NCBI GenBank assembly: GCA_029834535.1
Contig: JAQMWT010000316.1
Location: 310,001-374,000 of the forward strand
DNA: 64,000 nt
Origin: Chrysophaeum taylorii
Taxonomy: Eukaryota; Sar; Pelagophyceae; Pelagomonadales; Pelagomonadaceae
Direction: 5' to 3'
Under the pieces are notes generated by a model that saw only the letters and a list, made by a program, of their open reading frames with translations, did no database searches and had not been told where the DNA came from. Every line of letters starts with the position of its first letter. Positions within the stretch are counted from its first letter, which is position 1. The position numbers and the translations under genes were made by a program. Positions 34,031 through 43,793 of the stretch are shown here, in pieces.

Positions 34031-34731
34031 CGTTCACTCTAAAAACCCCAGTAAGTTCACTTGGTCCCAGTATGTTCACCTGGTCACTAAGTTCACCTAG
34101 TCCCAATCTCAAACCTCAGTAAGTTCACCTGCTCCCAGTAAGTTCACCTACAGTGCGCTTGTAGACGCCGGGAGGGGGGCTTATCGGTATTGCGCAGCAC
34201 GTGTGGGGTAGGGTGGAGTCGTCGACTCAGAAGAGCATATCCTCGGGGTTGCCGATCGACAGAGAGCCACGTAGAGCTGGATGTGACAGAAGACGGGCTA
34301 GGGCGAGAGGACGCCGACCTCGCGAGGCGTCTGGGCCTGGCTCTTGTTGATCGTTTGGCGTCGGCGGGCCTTAAGGGATACAGGTTGGAGGAGCCTCGGT
34401 GACACAACACGATCGATCATGTATCTGGTACCGTTGCAGTGGCCGTGCGACGGGTCAAGGTTGCGAAGACTTTAAGCTCGCGATCAAAGTCAGCATGCCG
34501 TTAGTTGTCAGGGAGTTGAAAACTCGACTGTCAAGAGCGAGGCGTCGTCTTCCGACCCAACCTAGTCGGCCGAAAAGAACTCCGACGCCTCGTCTCCGGG
34601 AAAAAAAGGCCGCGGTCATGCGCGCGTTGTCAGCATCGACAACATCGTTTCGACGGGGCGTGAGAATGGCGCGCTGAAAGAGGCGCCGCGGGTCGTGGAA
34701 ATAGTCTGCGAAGTCGCCGTAGACGGCTTGG

Positions 34732-34834
34732 AGGATCAATGTCTGTCTTTAAATGTCGACTGCTAAGAGGGGGGTGTGTGTGGGGAGCATGGAGGATGTG
34801 GGTGGGTTCATGATGTGGGTAGGATCAATGTCTG
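34732..34834 (-). mobile_element. non-LTR tail copy R3 with 14-bp target duplication
   Basis: The insert 34746-34820 is flanked by AGGATCAATGTCTG at 34732-34745 and 34821-34834. It is inserted just upstream of the helicase fragment of unit B, at the same nucleotide position used by the copy at 52243-52288 in unit E. Confidence 0.85.
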
Positions 34835-34873
34835 GCTCGCAGGCCTAAATCATCCTTACCCTAAATCGAGGGA

Positions 34874-34997
34874 CCCCGACTAGGTCCCGCGTACTTCTCT
34901 CCGCCCGTCAGGCACATCCCTCATACCCCACAAACCCACCCACATCCTTCACGCTCCCCACACACACCCCCCTCTTAGCAGTCGACATTTAAAGACA
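34874..34997 (+). mobile_element. non-LTR 3' fragment R4
   Basis: Sense copy beginning within CCCCGACTAGGTCCCGCG and ending GTCGACATTTAAAGACA, directly between the end of unit B and the terminus of unit C. Confidence 0.75.
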
Positions 34998-36001
34998 ACA
35001 AGTGCAGGCCAGTAAGTTCGCCAGTAAGTTCACATACTCCCAATCTCTAACCCCAGTAAGTTCACCTGGTCCCAGTAAGTTCACCTAGTCCCAATCTCTA
35101 ACCCCAGTAAGTTCGGCGTAAGCCCACTCCTGCTCACATCCACTCACCCCTCTCCTTTGAACTCGTCCCTCTCACCCTCGCCAATCCAAGCTGCTTTGAT
35201 CCGCACACGCCGCTAACCTTTGAGTTTACTCTAAAAAACCCAGTAAGTTCACACTTGGTCTCAGTAAGTTCACCTGGTCACTAAGTTCACCTAGTCCCAA
35301 TCTCTAACCTCCGTAAGTTCACCTGGTTCCAAAAAAGTAAGTTCACCTGGTCCCAGTAAGTTAACCTATAGTGCGCGTGTAGACGCTGGGAGGGGGCTTG
35401 TCGGTATTGCGCAGCACGTGTGGAGTAGGGTGGAGTCGTCGACCAAGAAGAGGATATCCTCGGGGTTGCCGATCGACAGAGAGCCACGTAGAGCTGGACG
35501 TGGCAGAAGACGGGCTTCGCCAAGAGGACGCCGACCTCGCGGGGCGTCTGGCCCTGGCTCTTGGTGATCGTTTGGCGTCGGCGGGCCTTAAGGGATACAG
35601 GTTGGAGGAGCCTCGGTGACACGACACGATCGATCATGTATCTGGTACCGTTGCAGTGGCCGTGCGACGGGTCGAGGTTGCGAAGACTTTAAGCTCGCGA
35701 TCAAAGTCAGCATGCCGTTGGTTGTCAGGGAGTTGAAAACTCGACTGTAAAGAGCGAGGCGTCGTCTTCCGACCCAACCTAGTCGGCCGAAAAGAACTCC
35801 GACGCCTCGTCTCCAGGAAAAAAAGGCCGCGGTCATGCGCGCGTTGTCAGCATCGACAACATCGTTTCGACGGGGCGTGAGAATGGCGCGCTGAAAGAGC
35901 CGCCGCGGGTCGTGGAAACAGTCTGCGAGGTCGCCGTAGACGGCTTGGAGGATCAATGCCTGGCTCGCTGGCCTACCTGATCCTTACCCTAAATCGAGGG
36001 A
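34998..36001 (-). mobile_element. Helitron-type unit C
   Basis: Terminus ACAAGTGCAGG at 34998, minisatellite of AAGTTCACC repeats to about 35370, reverse helicase fragment 35372-35959, and AAATCGAGGGACA at the far end. Same truncation point and frameshifts as the other units. Confidence 0.75.
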
Positions 36002-36003
36002 CA

Positions 36004-36635
36004 ACCACTGCGAATACCTCGCTCACGCCCGCGGCATCGACGCCATCATCCCCCAGCCGGGTACAGCACCACCGCCTGGCTTCTTGGGCCCTGTCGAACA
36101 GCGGCTACGTAGCTACGGCACCGTCGCCGGCCTCGTCTTCGGTGCCTTCGGTGAGGCCAGCGCGGCGTGCCACGCTCTCGCCCAAACATGCGCAGAGCGC
36201 ATCGCTGCGCGAACCTGGGTGACAAGCGGCTGCGCCAACTTCACAGAGGCAAAGGCGGCCCAAACTCGCCGCATCTACCGTGAGTGGGGGATCGCCAACG
36301 CATTAGGCCGGGCTCGCTGTGCCCTCACCGCCCTCACCCATGTCGCCGCCTCGGGGAACCCCGCCCAGGCCGCCCGATCCCAGCAGGACGTCACCCTTCG
36401 TCGCACATACGTCCGGCGGCAGCATGCGTACGACCTACGGGCGGGGCCCGTCCTCTCTTCGCCTGCCCCACGCCTCGGCGATGACCCCGACTAGGTCCCG
36501 CGTACTTATCTCCGCCCGTCAGGCACATCCCTCATACCCCACAAACCCACCCACATCCTTCATGCTCCCCACACACACCCCCCCTCTTAGCAGTCGACAT
36601 TTAAAGACAAACAAACAAACAGACAGACAGACAAA
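36004..36635 (+). mobile_element. GACA-tailed non-LTR retrotransposon 3' part with ORF (R5)
   Basis: The longest copy of the family. An open frame, entered without a start codon at about 36003 and ending at 36494, gives the protein C-terminus: CEYLAHARGIDAII, GPVEQRLRSYGTVAGLVFGA, FGEASAACHALAQTCAERIA, RRIYREWGIANALGRARCAL, ending PRLGDDPD. A 105-bp 3' UTR with a C-rich stretch (CCCCACACACACCCCCCC) and AGCAGTCGACATTTAAAGACA follows. It then runs into a (CAAA)n(CAGA)n tail and CATCTGTCGATTAGTAG. The 5' junction is in the GAGGGACA site of unit C. The C-terminal domain is homologous to the PD ... DVK-like frames at 5.9 and 13.5 kb. Confidence 0.75.
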
Positions 36636-36659
36636 CATCTGTCGATTAGTAGTTAGGAT

Positions 36660-36867
36660 CTTCGCCTGCCCCACGCCTCGGCGATGACCCCGACTAGGTC
36701 CCGCGTACTTATCTCCGCCCGTCAGGCACATCCCTCATACCCCACAAACCCACCCACATCCTTCATGCTCCCCACACACACCCCCCTCTTAGCAGTCGAC
36801 ATTTACAGACAAACTTCATGCTCCCCACACACACCCCCCTCTTAGCAGTCGACATTTAAAGTCAAAC
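36660..36867 (+). mobile_element. two stacked non-LTR 3' fragments (R6, R7)
   Basis: R6 (36660-36815) repeats the last part of R5, starting in the CTTCGCCTGCCCCACGCC region. R7 (36816-36867) is a shorter copy starting TTCATGCTCCCC. Each ends in GTCGACATTTA-(A/C)AG(A/T)CAAAC. They sit head to tail, as if each new copy entered the tail of the last. Confidence 0.7.
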
Positions 36868-36890
36868 TCATACCCCGCAAACCCACCCAC
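36868..36890 (+). mobile_element. 5' remnant of non-LTR copy R8, split by copia
   Basis: TCATACCCCGCAAACCCACC belongs to the family 3' UTR; its continuation (ACCCTTCATGCTCCCC) is found at 41537 beyond the minus-strand copia. Confidence 0.6.
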
Positions 36891-36956
36891 TGAAATGGGG
36901 ATGAGAGAACTATAATGGGGACGTGGTGCAGGGGTAAGTGTCATAGCTTCCTCACA
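36891..36956 (-). repeat. LTR (3' LTR) of the minus-strand copia
   Basis: 66 bp, identical by eye to 41468-41533. In sense orientation it starts TGTGAGGAAGCTATGACAC; its first ~36 bp match the LTR of the 53 kb copia, the rest differs. Confidence 0.75.
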
Positions 36957-39900
36957 CAGGTGCTGGAAAAGAAAGAAAAGGAAAAAAGGGTAAGTGAGGT
37001 CCTCACACAGGTGCTGGAAAAGAAAGAAAATGAAGAAGGGAAAAGGGTAAGTGAGACGCTCACAGAGGAGAAGCTTGAAGGAAGACGTCAGGAGAGGCAG
37101 TGTGGCAGAAAGAGACAGGAGATATCAGGGCGAAGTCACGAGGTGAGGTAACGAGCACGAAGCCGGAGGAAGGAAGGAGCTTCCGTACTGCGGGTGAAGA
37201 TATCGCTATGTTGGAGGTCAATGATGTGGCTGCGATGATATTCGGCGGTGCTGTAAAAAAAAACGAATATCAATATGGCGGGTGCGCCGCGTGAGACATT
37301 GGAGACGGACTTGGGTGACGGTGGTTCTGTTATCGACATACATTGGTACCGTGTGACGAGGGAGAGCAAAGTCATCAAAAAGTTTGAGAAGCCAAGAGAG
37401 CTTAGCAGTAGCGGCGTAAAGAGCGAGCAATTCAGCTTCAAAAGAGGAGCGGGCAAAGAGGTACTGCGAGCGTGAGCAGTAGGCTATCATAGAGCCAGCA
37501 AGGAGAAAACAAAAGCCAGTAGTGGAGTGGCGGTCATCAGGGTCGTCGGCCAGCTGGAGTCGGAATAACCACAGAGACGAAGGGTAGAAGCGCGACCAAG
37601 AACAAGGGCAAGATCTTGAGTACCATGGAGATAACGGAGGGTATGAGATAAGGCGCGCCAGTGGGGTTTACCAGGATTGTCAGTAAAAGGCGCACACGGA
37701 TTGACGGTCCAAGTGATATCAGGGCGAGGCATAACAGAAAGAAACAAGACACAACGGAGAATACGACGAAAAGGGATGCGTGCCACGAAGACGAGAGCAG
37801 GGGAGCCAGGTGCAGGAGAAGCAGCCGCAGAAAGAGGAAGAACTTTGGGAGCGGGAGTCAAGTCTGGTTGTGCACGAGCTCGCGTAATGCGGAGACCAAC
37901 GTAAGTGGTCAGATCAAGCTCGTTGACATCAGTGAAGGTTCGGAAACGGAGGAAGAAGGCTGGGTAATGACCAAGGCAAGGACGAGGGTGCGCCACAAGA
38001 AGATCATCAACGACGAGAACAAGGCGCTGAACCACAGTAGACTTAAGCATGAGTGTGTAGCTGCAAGTGGCACCAGAATCGCGGACAAAGCTACAATCAT
38101 TGGCAAGGAAGCGTTCAAGAGCGACGGAGCGTGTAAATGATTTTGAAACCATCGGTGGGTTGGCGAGGAGCATAACCTTCGGGTGGCCAGACATAGATGT
38201 CTTCGTCAATGGGAGCTTGGATTAAAAGCGGAGCTGATATCCAACTTATGCGAATCCCAGTCGTGAACAGCAACGCCAGACAGGGGCTTGTATGAAAGCA
38301 GAGATGACATCGACAGGACGGTACGTGTCGTGGTAAGCAATGCCGTGAACCTGGGTGTAACCGCGGACAACGAGATGAGCAGTGTACGATTTGAAGCGGC
38401 CAGATTCATACTTCGTGCGGTGGACCCACTTCAAAGGGCAGATGGTGCCAGAAAAAGTAGAAGGAACGCGAACAACATATGATATTCTTTGGCAAGGGCT
38501 TGTAACCGACGTGCAGGATTTGGATGGGCTGGGCGAGACAGAGGGGAAGGAAGACATAATGAACTAACAAACGAAAGCTAGAATAATTAACGTACAGGGA
38601 AGGACAAGATGACACAGAATCGAAGGGAATGACAAGATGACACAGAATCGACAGTGCGTGGTAAAACGCCAGTATTGTGGGTTTGAGTTGGCTCTCCATT
38701 TGTTTCTGAATAATGTGCGCTTTTTGTCGACTTTGCCCAGTCGGCTCCGTTTGGCTCGACTTTGTTTCGCATGCTTTTTGATTTGCATGCTTGTTGTTTT
38801 GTCGGCTCTGGTTGGTTCGACTTTGTTGTGCACGTTTTGTTGTTTTCTCTTCTTTGGTTCGGCGGGTTCATGAGCTCGTAGAATGGTCGGTTCACGTGAT
38901 GGGGTGATCAGTCCCAGTGAAACCGGCGCATTCTCATCAAACACAGGGGACGAGGGGGCAACAGCGGAAGAACAGGTGACAATCGGGCAAGAGCAGGAAC
39001 AGGTGACAATGGGGTAACAGTAGACGAGAGCTGAAAGGCGGAACAACGTTAAAGTTCCTTCGGTGGTTGACATTGCAAGAAATCTGATAAGCGAAACTGT
39101 CAGCAAAATCGAGGTCTGAAGAACAATAGCGACAAAAGTGCCTGGGGAGACTTGCGTTAAGCGATTGTTGCCACTGAGGATCGCAGCGGGGTAAAGATAG
39201 CGGGAACACAGGCTGGTATATATGATGGCAGTGTACCAGACGTCTGATGAGAACGTGGCCTTTGGGCAGATATGTTGCATGGTGCATGGTGACCAGGTTA
39301 CGTTGCATGGTGCATGTTGACCAGGTTATGACGATGGTCGGACTCGACAGAAGCAAAAACAGGCGTAAACAGGTTTGATGCGAACGTGGGTGTTTGGTTG
39401 TTGTGGTGCGAGCAAGTTGCCATGGGCACGACCGCGTCCTGTACGCGAAAATGGAAGACTTCGGACGCGCCAGCGGTGTAAGGAACGAACACGGGTAGAC
39501 CAGGCTGCTGTATGCCAACCTGCTGTGGCAGATAAGGAAGTGGCCCGTTTTCGCATTCGCAAGAACGAAGTTGCCATATGGGCCAACGTTGGAGGAGCAA
39601 GCGGCGAGCTTCGCTCGTCATACTCGAATAGACTGCGGTAGAAGTTGGCGAGAGTGGCAAAACAGTTGTGGCACGTAAGAACGTTGCAGATAGCGTCGCA
39701 GACGTAAGAACATTGCAGATAGCGTCGCGGGTGCTGAGCACGGAATTCACTGCGATAGCAAAACCGAATTTTAAAGGTACAGCGGCGAAAAAGGCGAGAG
39801 TGCGCGAAGGAGAACCACAAATCACACAGCGAAGAAGCGTCTGTCCAGGATCCCGAAGATGAGCGATCCAACCACATAGGAAGCACGAAAGCTGCGCACG

Positions 39901-40019
39901 CAAAAAATTGACAGGCACAGCTTAGTTGTGGCGGGTGAAATGCGCGATGGAACGTGATTCGCTGGTTTTACCAAAACCGACAAGCACAACGAGGAGTGGA
40001 TCAACGAATAGCTGAAAAT

Positions 40020-40187
40020 GCACAACGGGGAGCTTCCTACCTTCCGTCTCCGTCTCCGCCGACCGACCTTTCGGCGCTCCTCGTCTACAGGCCCGTGATT
40101 CCGGACTGGCTCCTGTCGGTCCGGCCTGGCTCCCATGCTCGGGAGAGGTCTGAAGTTAGTTAGTTAGTTAGTTAGCACAACGGGGAG
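40020..40187 (+). mobile_element. LINE 3' fragment with 13-bp target duplication inside copia
   Basis: The insert 40033-40174 ends in the CTCCCATGCTCGGGAGAGG hairpin segment and (TTAG)n. It is flanked by GCACAACGGGGAG at 40020-40032 and 40175-40187. This shows that the (TTAG)n tail is the true 3' end of this LINE family. Confidence 0.85.
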
Positions 40188-40330
40188 TGGAGCAACGAAT
40201 AGGCGAAATACAGAACGAGGAGGGGAGCAACGACGAGGTGAAAAGACAACGAGGAGGGGAGCAACGACGAGGTGAAAAGACAGAACGAGGAGAGGAGCAA
40301 CGACGAGGGGAAAATACAGAACGAAGGGCG
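40176..40330. repeat. minisatellite, GGAGCAACGA-type units
   Basis: Several diverged units of about 35-40 bp containing GGGGAGCAACGACGAGGTG and AAAGACAGAACGAGGAG, within the Pro-rich part of the decayed copia. Confidence 0.65.
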
Positions 40331-41467
40331 CGCTGACTTGGAATTATCTTGATTGGCATGAGACAGAGTATCGGGAGGGGTATGTGAGACGGTGGGTGTG
40401 GCCGTTTAAGGCGGTGAAGGGGGTGGAATAGATGGTGGTACTAAGAAAAGCGGCGGAGTGGAACTAGAATCAGTCAAGGTGGGAGTAGGCATAGGAGCAG
40501 AAAAGGTAGTGTTAGTGGTGGTGGGTTTGGGTTGGTGTTGGTGGGTGTTGTGGGTAGCGCGTTGTCGTGGAATAGCTAGGAACTTTGAAACTTGCGGCAA
40601 AGTGATCCTTGCAGCCGCCAAAATGACAGTGGGTAGTGCATCGGAATCGAGTAGAGCCAGGTTGTTGGGAAAGGGGAGCGTCTAGGGTAGGTCAGTTGGA
40701 AGAGTCTGAAGTCGTGGCTGACAACGCGGCGGATAGCGCGGCGGAAGTGGTTGCGCATGCCATCTAAATTGATTGTTGTTGAACTTCTCAAGGGTACAAC
40801 CACAGTTGTCGGTACGAAACGCGAGACGATAAAACAAAGCCAGTACGGCTTGAAGCACGATGTACGTAGTCAAATGCGAGGACACACTCGAGGGTACGTC
40901 GGATCAGGTACAATGCCGAGCAACTTGAACTCCGGTGATTGGTACAATGCCGAGCAACTTGAACGCCGGTGATAGGTACAATGCCGAGCAACTTGAACTC
41001 TGATGATGAACTTGTTGAGGAAGTTCGCTACGCGATCCCCATGGCCCATGTAGACATCGGTAATGCGCTTGTAAAGTCGCGTGAAGTTCATGTCGCGGTT
41101 TTCATGGATATCAACGTTGTTGCTTGACGCGAAATTCGCCTTCAGAGCAGCAAGATGCTGAGAAATTCTTCTTCAGAGCAGCGAGATGCTGAGATGCTAG
41201 TCCAAGGATCGTTGGTCGAGATAATGTGATCGCCGGTAGAGATGATCATGTTCGCGACGACGAGTTCAATGGTGGAAAAAAAAAAATGTCGCTCACCGCT
41301 GAAGGCATTAAGTTTGTGCGAAAGCTCGCTAGCTTGAATTTCGATCGAGGACATGATAGACGACAACGAACCGAACACGTAGCAATGAACTGAAGCCGAT
41401 GAGGAGTCGCCGTGAAGTCAAGCACAGGTTCGATCGAAACGAACGAACACTGCTGCCATGTGAGAAC

Positions 41468-41533
41468 TGAAATGGGGATGAGAGAACTATAATGGGGACG
41501 TGGTGCAGGGGTAAGTGTCATAGCTTCCTCACA
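41468..41533 (-). repeat. LTR (5' LTR) of the minus-strand copia
   Basis: 66-bp partner of 36891-36956. The following sense sequence (GTTCTCACATGGCAGC) does not show a TGG-starting primer-binding site. Confidence 0.7.
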
Positions 41534-41665
41534 CACACCCTTCATGCTCCCCACACACACCCCCCCCTCTTAGCAGTCGACATCTAAAGACAAACAAACA
41601 GACCACACACACCCCACTCTTAGCAGTCGACATTTAAAGACAAAAAAACAGACAGACAAACATCT
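41534..41665 (+). mobile_element. non-LTR 3' fragments R8 (rest) and R9
   Basis: R8 resumes with CACACCCTTCATGCTCC and ends AAAGACAAACAAACAGAC. R9 (about 41611-41650) is a shorter copy ending in GTCGACATTTAAAGAC and a CAGACAGACAAACATCTGTC junction. Confidence 0.65.
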
Positions 41666-41724
41666 GTCGATTAGTAGTTAAGAAGACTAGTAAGGCCAAG
41701 TCGGGGTTTTCCGGCCTTTTTCTT

Positions 41725-41790
41725 GGGGGGCTAGCCCCCCGAACCCCCGAGAATTGGGGGGCTCTGCCCCCCAAACCCCCCGCCGGGGGG
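41725..41790. repeat. cluster of perfect GC-rich palindromes
   Basis: Three adjacent inverted repeats: GGGGGGCTAGCCCCCC (41725-41740), GGGGGGCTCTGCCCCCC (41756-41772) and CCCCCCGCCGGGGGG (41776-41790), followed by further C-runs to about 41830. Such clusters resemble mobile GC-rich palindromes of algal and organelle DNA. Confidence 0.8.
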
Positions 41791-41870
41791 ACACCCCCTG
41801 ACCCCCCACCCCCCCCCCCCAGGGCCCCCCGGGCCTCTGCTGGCGCGCACCGACTCGGGTGCCGACCAAA

Positions 41871-43793
41871 AACGCCGTCGCACGCCGTGGAAACGGTTGT
41901 TTTTCGGCATTTTCGGTTCTTGAAGATGTTCAGATCCGTTATGAGGGTTTCTGGTAGAGCGTGTGGCTTCTGGGGTTAAGGGTTATGCGTGTGTTTTTCG
42001 GCTTTGCGTGCCGCGAGGCCGTGGACGTGGCCGCCGACCACACGCCCGTTTTATTCTCTTTCTTTGCCGTGGGATCCCGTGGGAGGAGACAACAGGCTCG
42101 GGGTGGAGGAGGCGGAGTCCCCATTGGGGAGTGTTAGGCCTTGGGAATATAGGGTGTAGTAGTCTTGTCTTTTAATATCCATGGTGCGAGTTGGAGGAGG
42201 TAGACAGGGATGAGGCGGCGGAGAATGGAGCGCGCACCGTTGGAGTTGACAGGGCGTGCGTTTCGAAGGAGCACGACGGAGATTTATCCGTGTGGCCGAC
42301 GGTTGCCGATGGTCTAGACGTACATAGCGGACGTCCCGTCGCGGTCGACGGTCGAGCGGGGTTCGGGTCGAGGACGACCCGCGCGAAGAGCGAGGCGTGG
42401 CGGTGGATGCGGGCTTCGCCGTAGACGCGAGCGGGGAGGTTCGTCTCCGTCGGCGATGGCCAGACCGCGGCCACGGGCGGTCGTCGTGGACGCGCGCGGG
42501 CGCGCGGCCGGTCGTCGGCGCGTTGGCGCGCGGCGCGCTCGTCGCGGTCGTCGCCGCGTTGTTCCTGGTCTTCGATCCGTAGGCGCTCCAGCAGTAGGTC
42601 GCGAGGTTTGCGATGGCCAGAGCGCGGCCAGTCCCAGGACGTGGCGCGACCACCGTCGACCAAAGCGAAATCGCGGTCGCAGACGCGTCGAGCTCGACGA
42701 CGCCTCGACGAAGGCCGCGACTTTACGCCGATCCGTTGTCGCCCGCGGGGGAGAGTCCGAGACCGCGGTCGCGACGGCGGTGGCCGCTCGCAGCGGCGAC
42801 GAAGCCGGCGGCACGCATCGTATCGAAGGTGAAACGGTGCTCGATCTCCACCGAGAGTCGACGGTCGAGTCTCGTTCGGTCGCGCACGTTCTCGAGGACG
42901 GCCCGTCGGAAGAGCGAGTCGTAGCCGTGGAAGCGGGCTTTGACCGCAGACGCGAGCGCGGCAAGCCGTTGTCGATTTCGGTGGCCGGTCGCAGCGGCGA
43001 CGAAGACGCCGGCACGCATCGCGCGCGTACCGAAGAGTTCGCGCGTAAAAAAGGCGAAATCGCGTCGCATTTTTGCGCGCGCCAGAACCCCGAAAGAACC
43101 CCGAAAGAAAATATGGAGCCCCCGGCATGCCATGCCGGCGTCGAGGCTCGCGTCCCTGGCTCGAGCGCGTCGTCCCGTTTGCCGGGCGAAGGCTCCATAT
43201 CGGCGTCGTCAACCTTAAACCTTCAAAAAGGTCGGCCGAGAATAGCAAATGGAAAAAAAAAAGCAATAAGGGTAAGGGTTTATTTTCTTCTAATTACTCT
43301 CGATTTTTTAAGACGACCGACCTCCAGGCTCCGAACTCGAGACGTAGGCACCGCACCCTCCCCAGAATCTCGCTCAAAGTTCGTCGGTCTCTCCAGAACA
43401 CATCACTCTCACGCACTCCAAGATGAAAACGTTTTATAAACAGCAACGCTTTTGGCGCATACATTATTAGCAAAAGAACAGAAAGTAGGGGGTGAAGCGT
43501 TTTGAAATAAATCGGCTTTACAAAACGCAGATTTTGTCGGGCCGTTCCGAACATACATAGGGATTTGAACAGAAAGTATAGGTCCGGTAATGTGTTGTCA
43601 CACATTGACTGAAGACTGACGTTTCCCAATTAATAAATTTTGTGGAAATATTCTGGAGAAATGTTACAAAAATGCACGAACCTGCAAGCTGTAATGGCCT
43701 TGGCATTTCTACAACGGGCCTTGGAGCTTCAACTTACCGAATCCTTCACCCTCGACCGAATTATTGCGTTTAGTGTTCGACACGGCAGTTGAT
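41871..43793. other. upstream region of the protease-helicase gene, with internal repeats
   Basis: 42190-43140 holds diverged direct repeats, for example TCGCAGCGGCGACGAAG at about 42793 and 42990, and GTGGATGCGGGCTTCGCC (about 42402) against GTGGAAGCGGGCTTTGACC (about 42928). On the minus strand a frame (43133-42723) shows paired MRAGVFVAAATGHR and MRAAGFVAAASGHR blocks, so it may once have coded for a repeat protein. 43220-43760 is AT-rich and likely contains the promoter and 5' UTR of the next gene. Confidence 0.4.

Larger units (their letters stand above)
33547..34873 (-). mobile_element. Helitron-type unit B, interrupted by two insertions
   Basis: Reverse-oriented unit from the terminus CAAGTGCAGG at 33547 to GATTTAGGG (read in reverse) at 34873. 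The helicase fragment is at 34150-34741, with the same blocks as unit A. It is split by a LINE fragment (33784-34030) and a non-LTR tail copy (34746-34820). Confidence 0.7.
36891..41533 (-). mobile_element. decayed Ty1/copia retrotransposon, minus strand
   Basis: Bounded by two 66-bp direct repeats (36891-36956 and 41468-41533) that start TGAAATGGGG and end CTTCCTCACA on plus, so TG...CA in either sense. Inside, on the minus strand and in many frames: gag near 41380-41150 (SLSSIMSSIEIQASELSHKL), Pro-rich linker near 40.5 kb, RT near 38.55-38.2 kb (KWVHRTKYESGRFKSYTAHL and SAFIQAPV), the VDDLLVAHP box near 38.0 kb and RNase H near 37.49-37.14 kb (SSFEAELLALYAATAKLSWL). Integrase is largely lost. 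It was hit later by a LINE at 40.03-40.17 kb. Flanking 5-mers CCCAC and CACAC are at best an imperfect target duplication. Confidence 0.75.

Noticed and set aside
43764-43793. Ten extra codons at the start of the protease-helicase frame
   Set aside because: The codon at 43764 is TTG. The first ATG is at 43794, and the second copy also begins shortly before the conserved domain.
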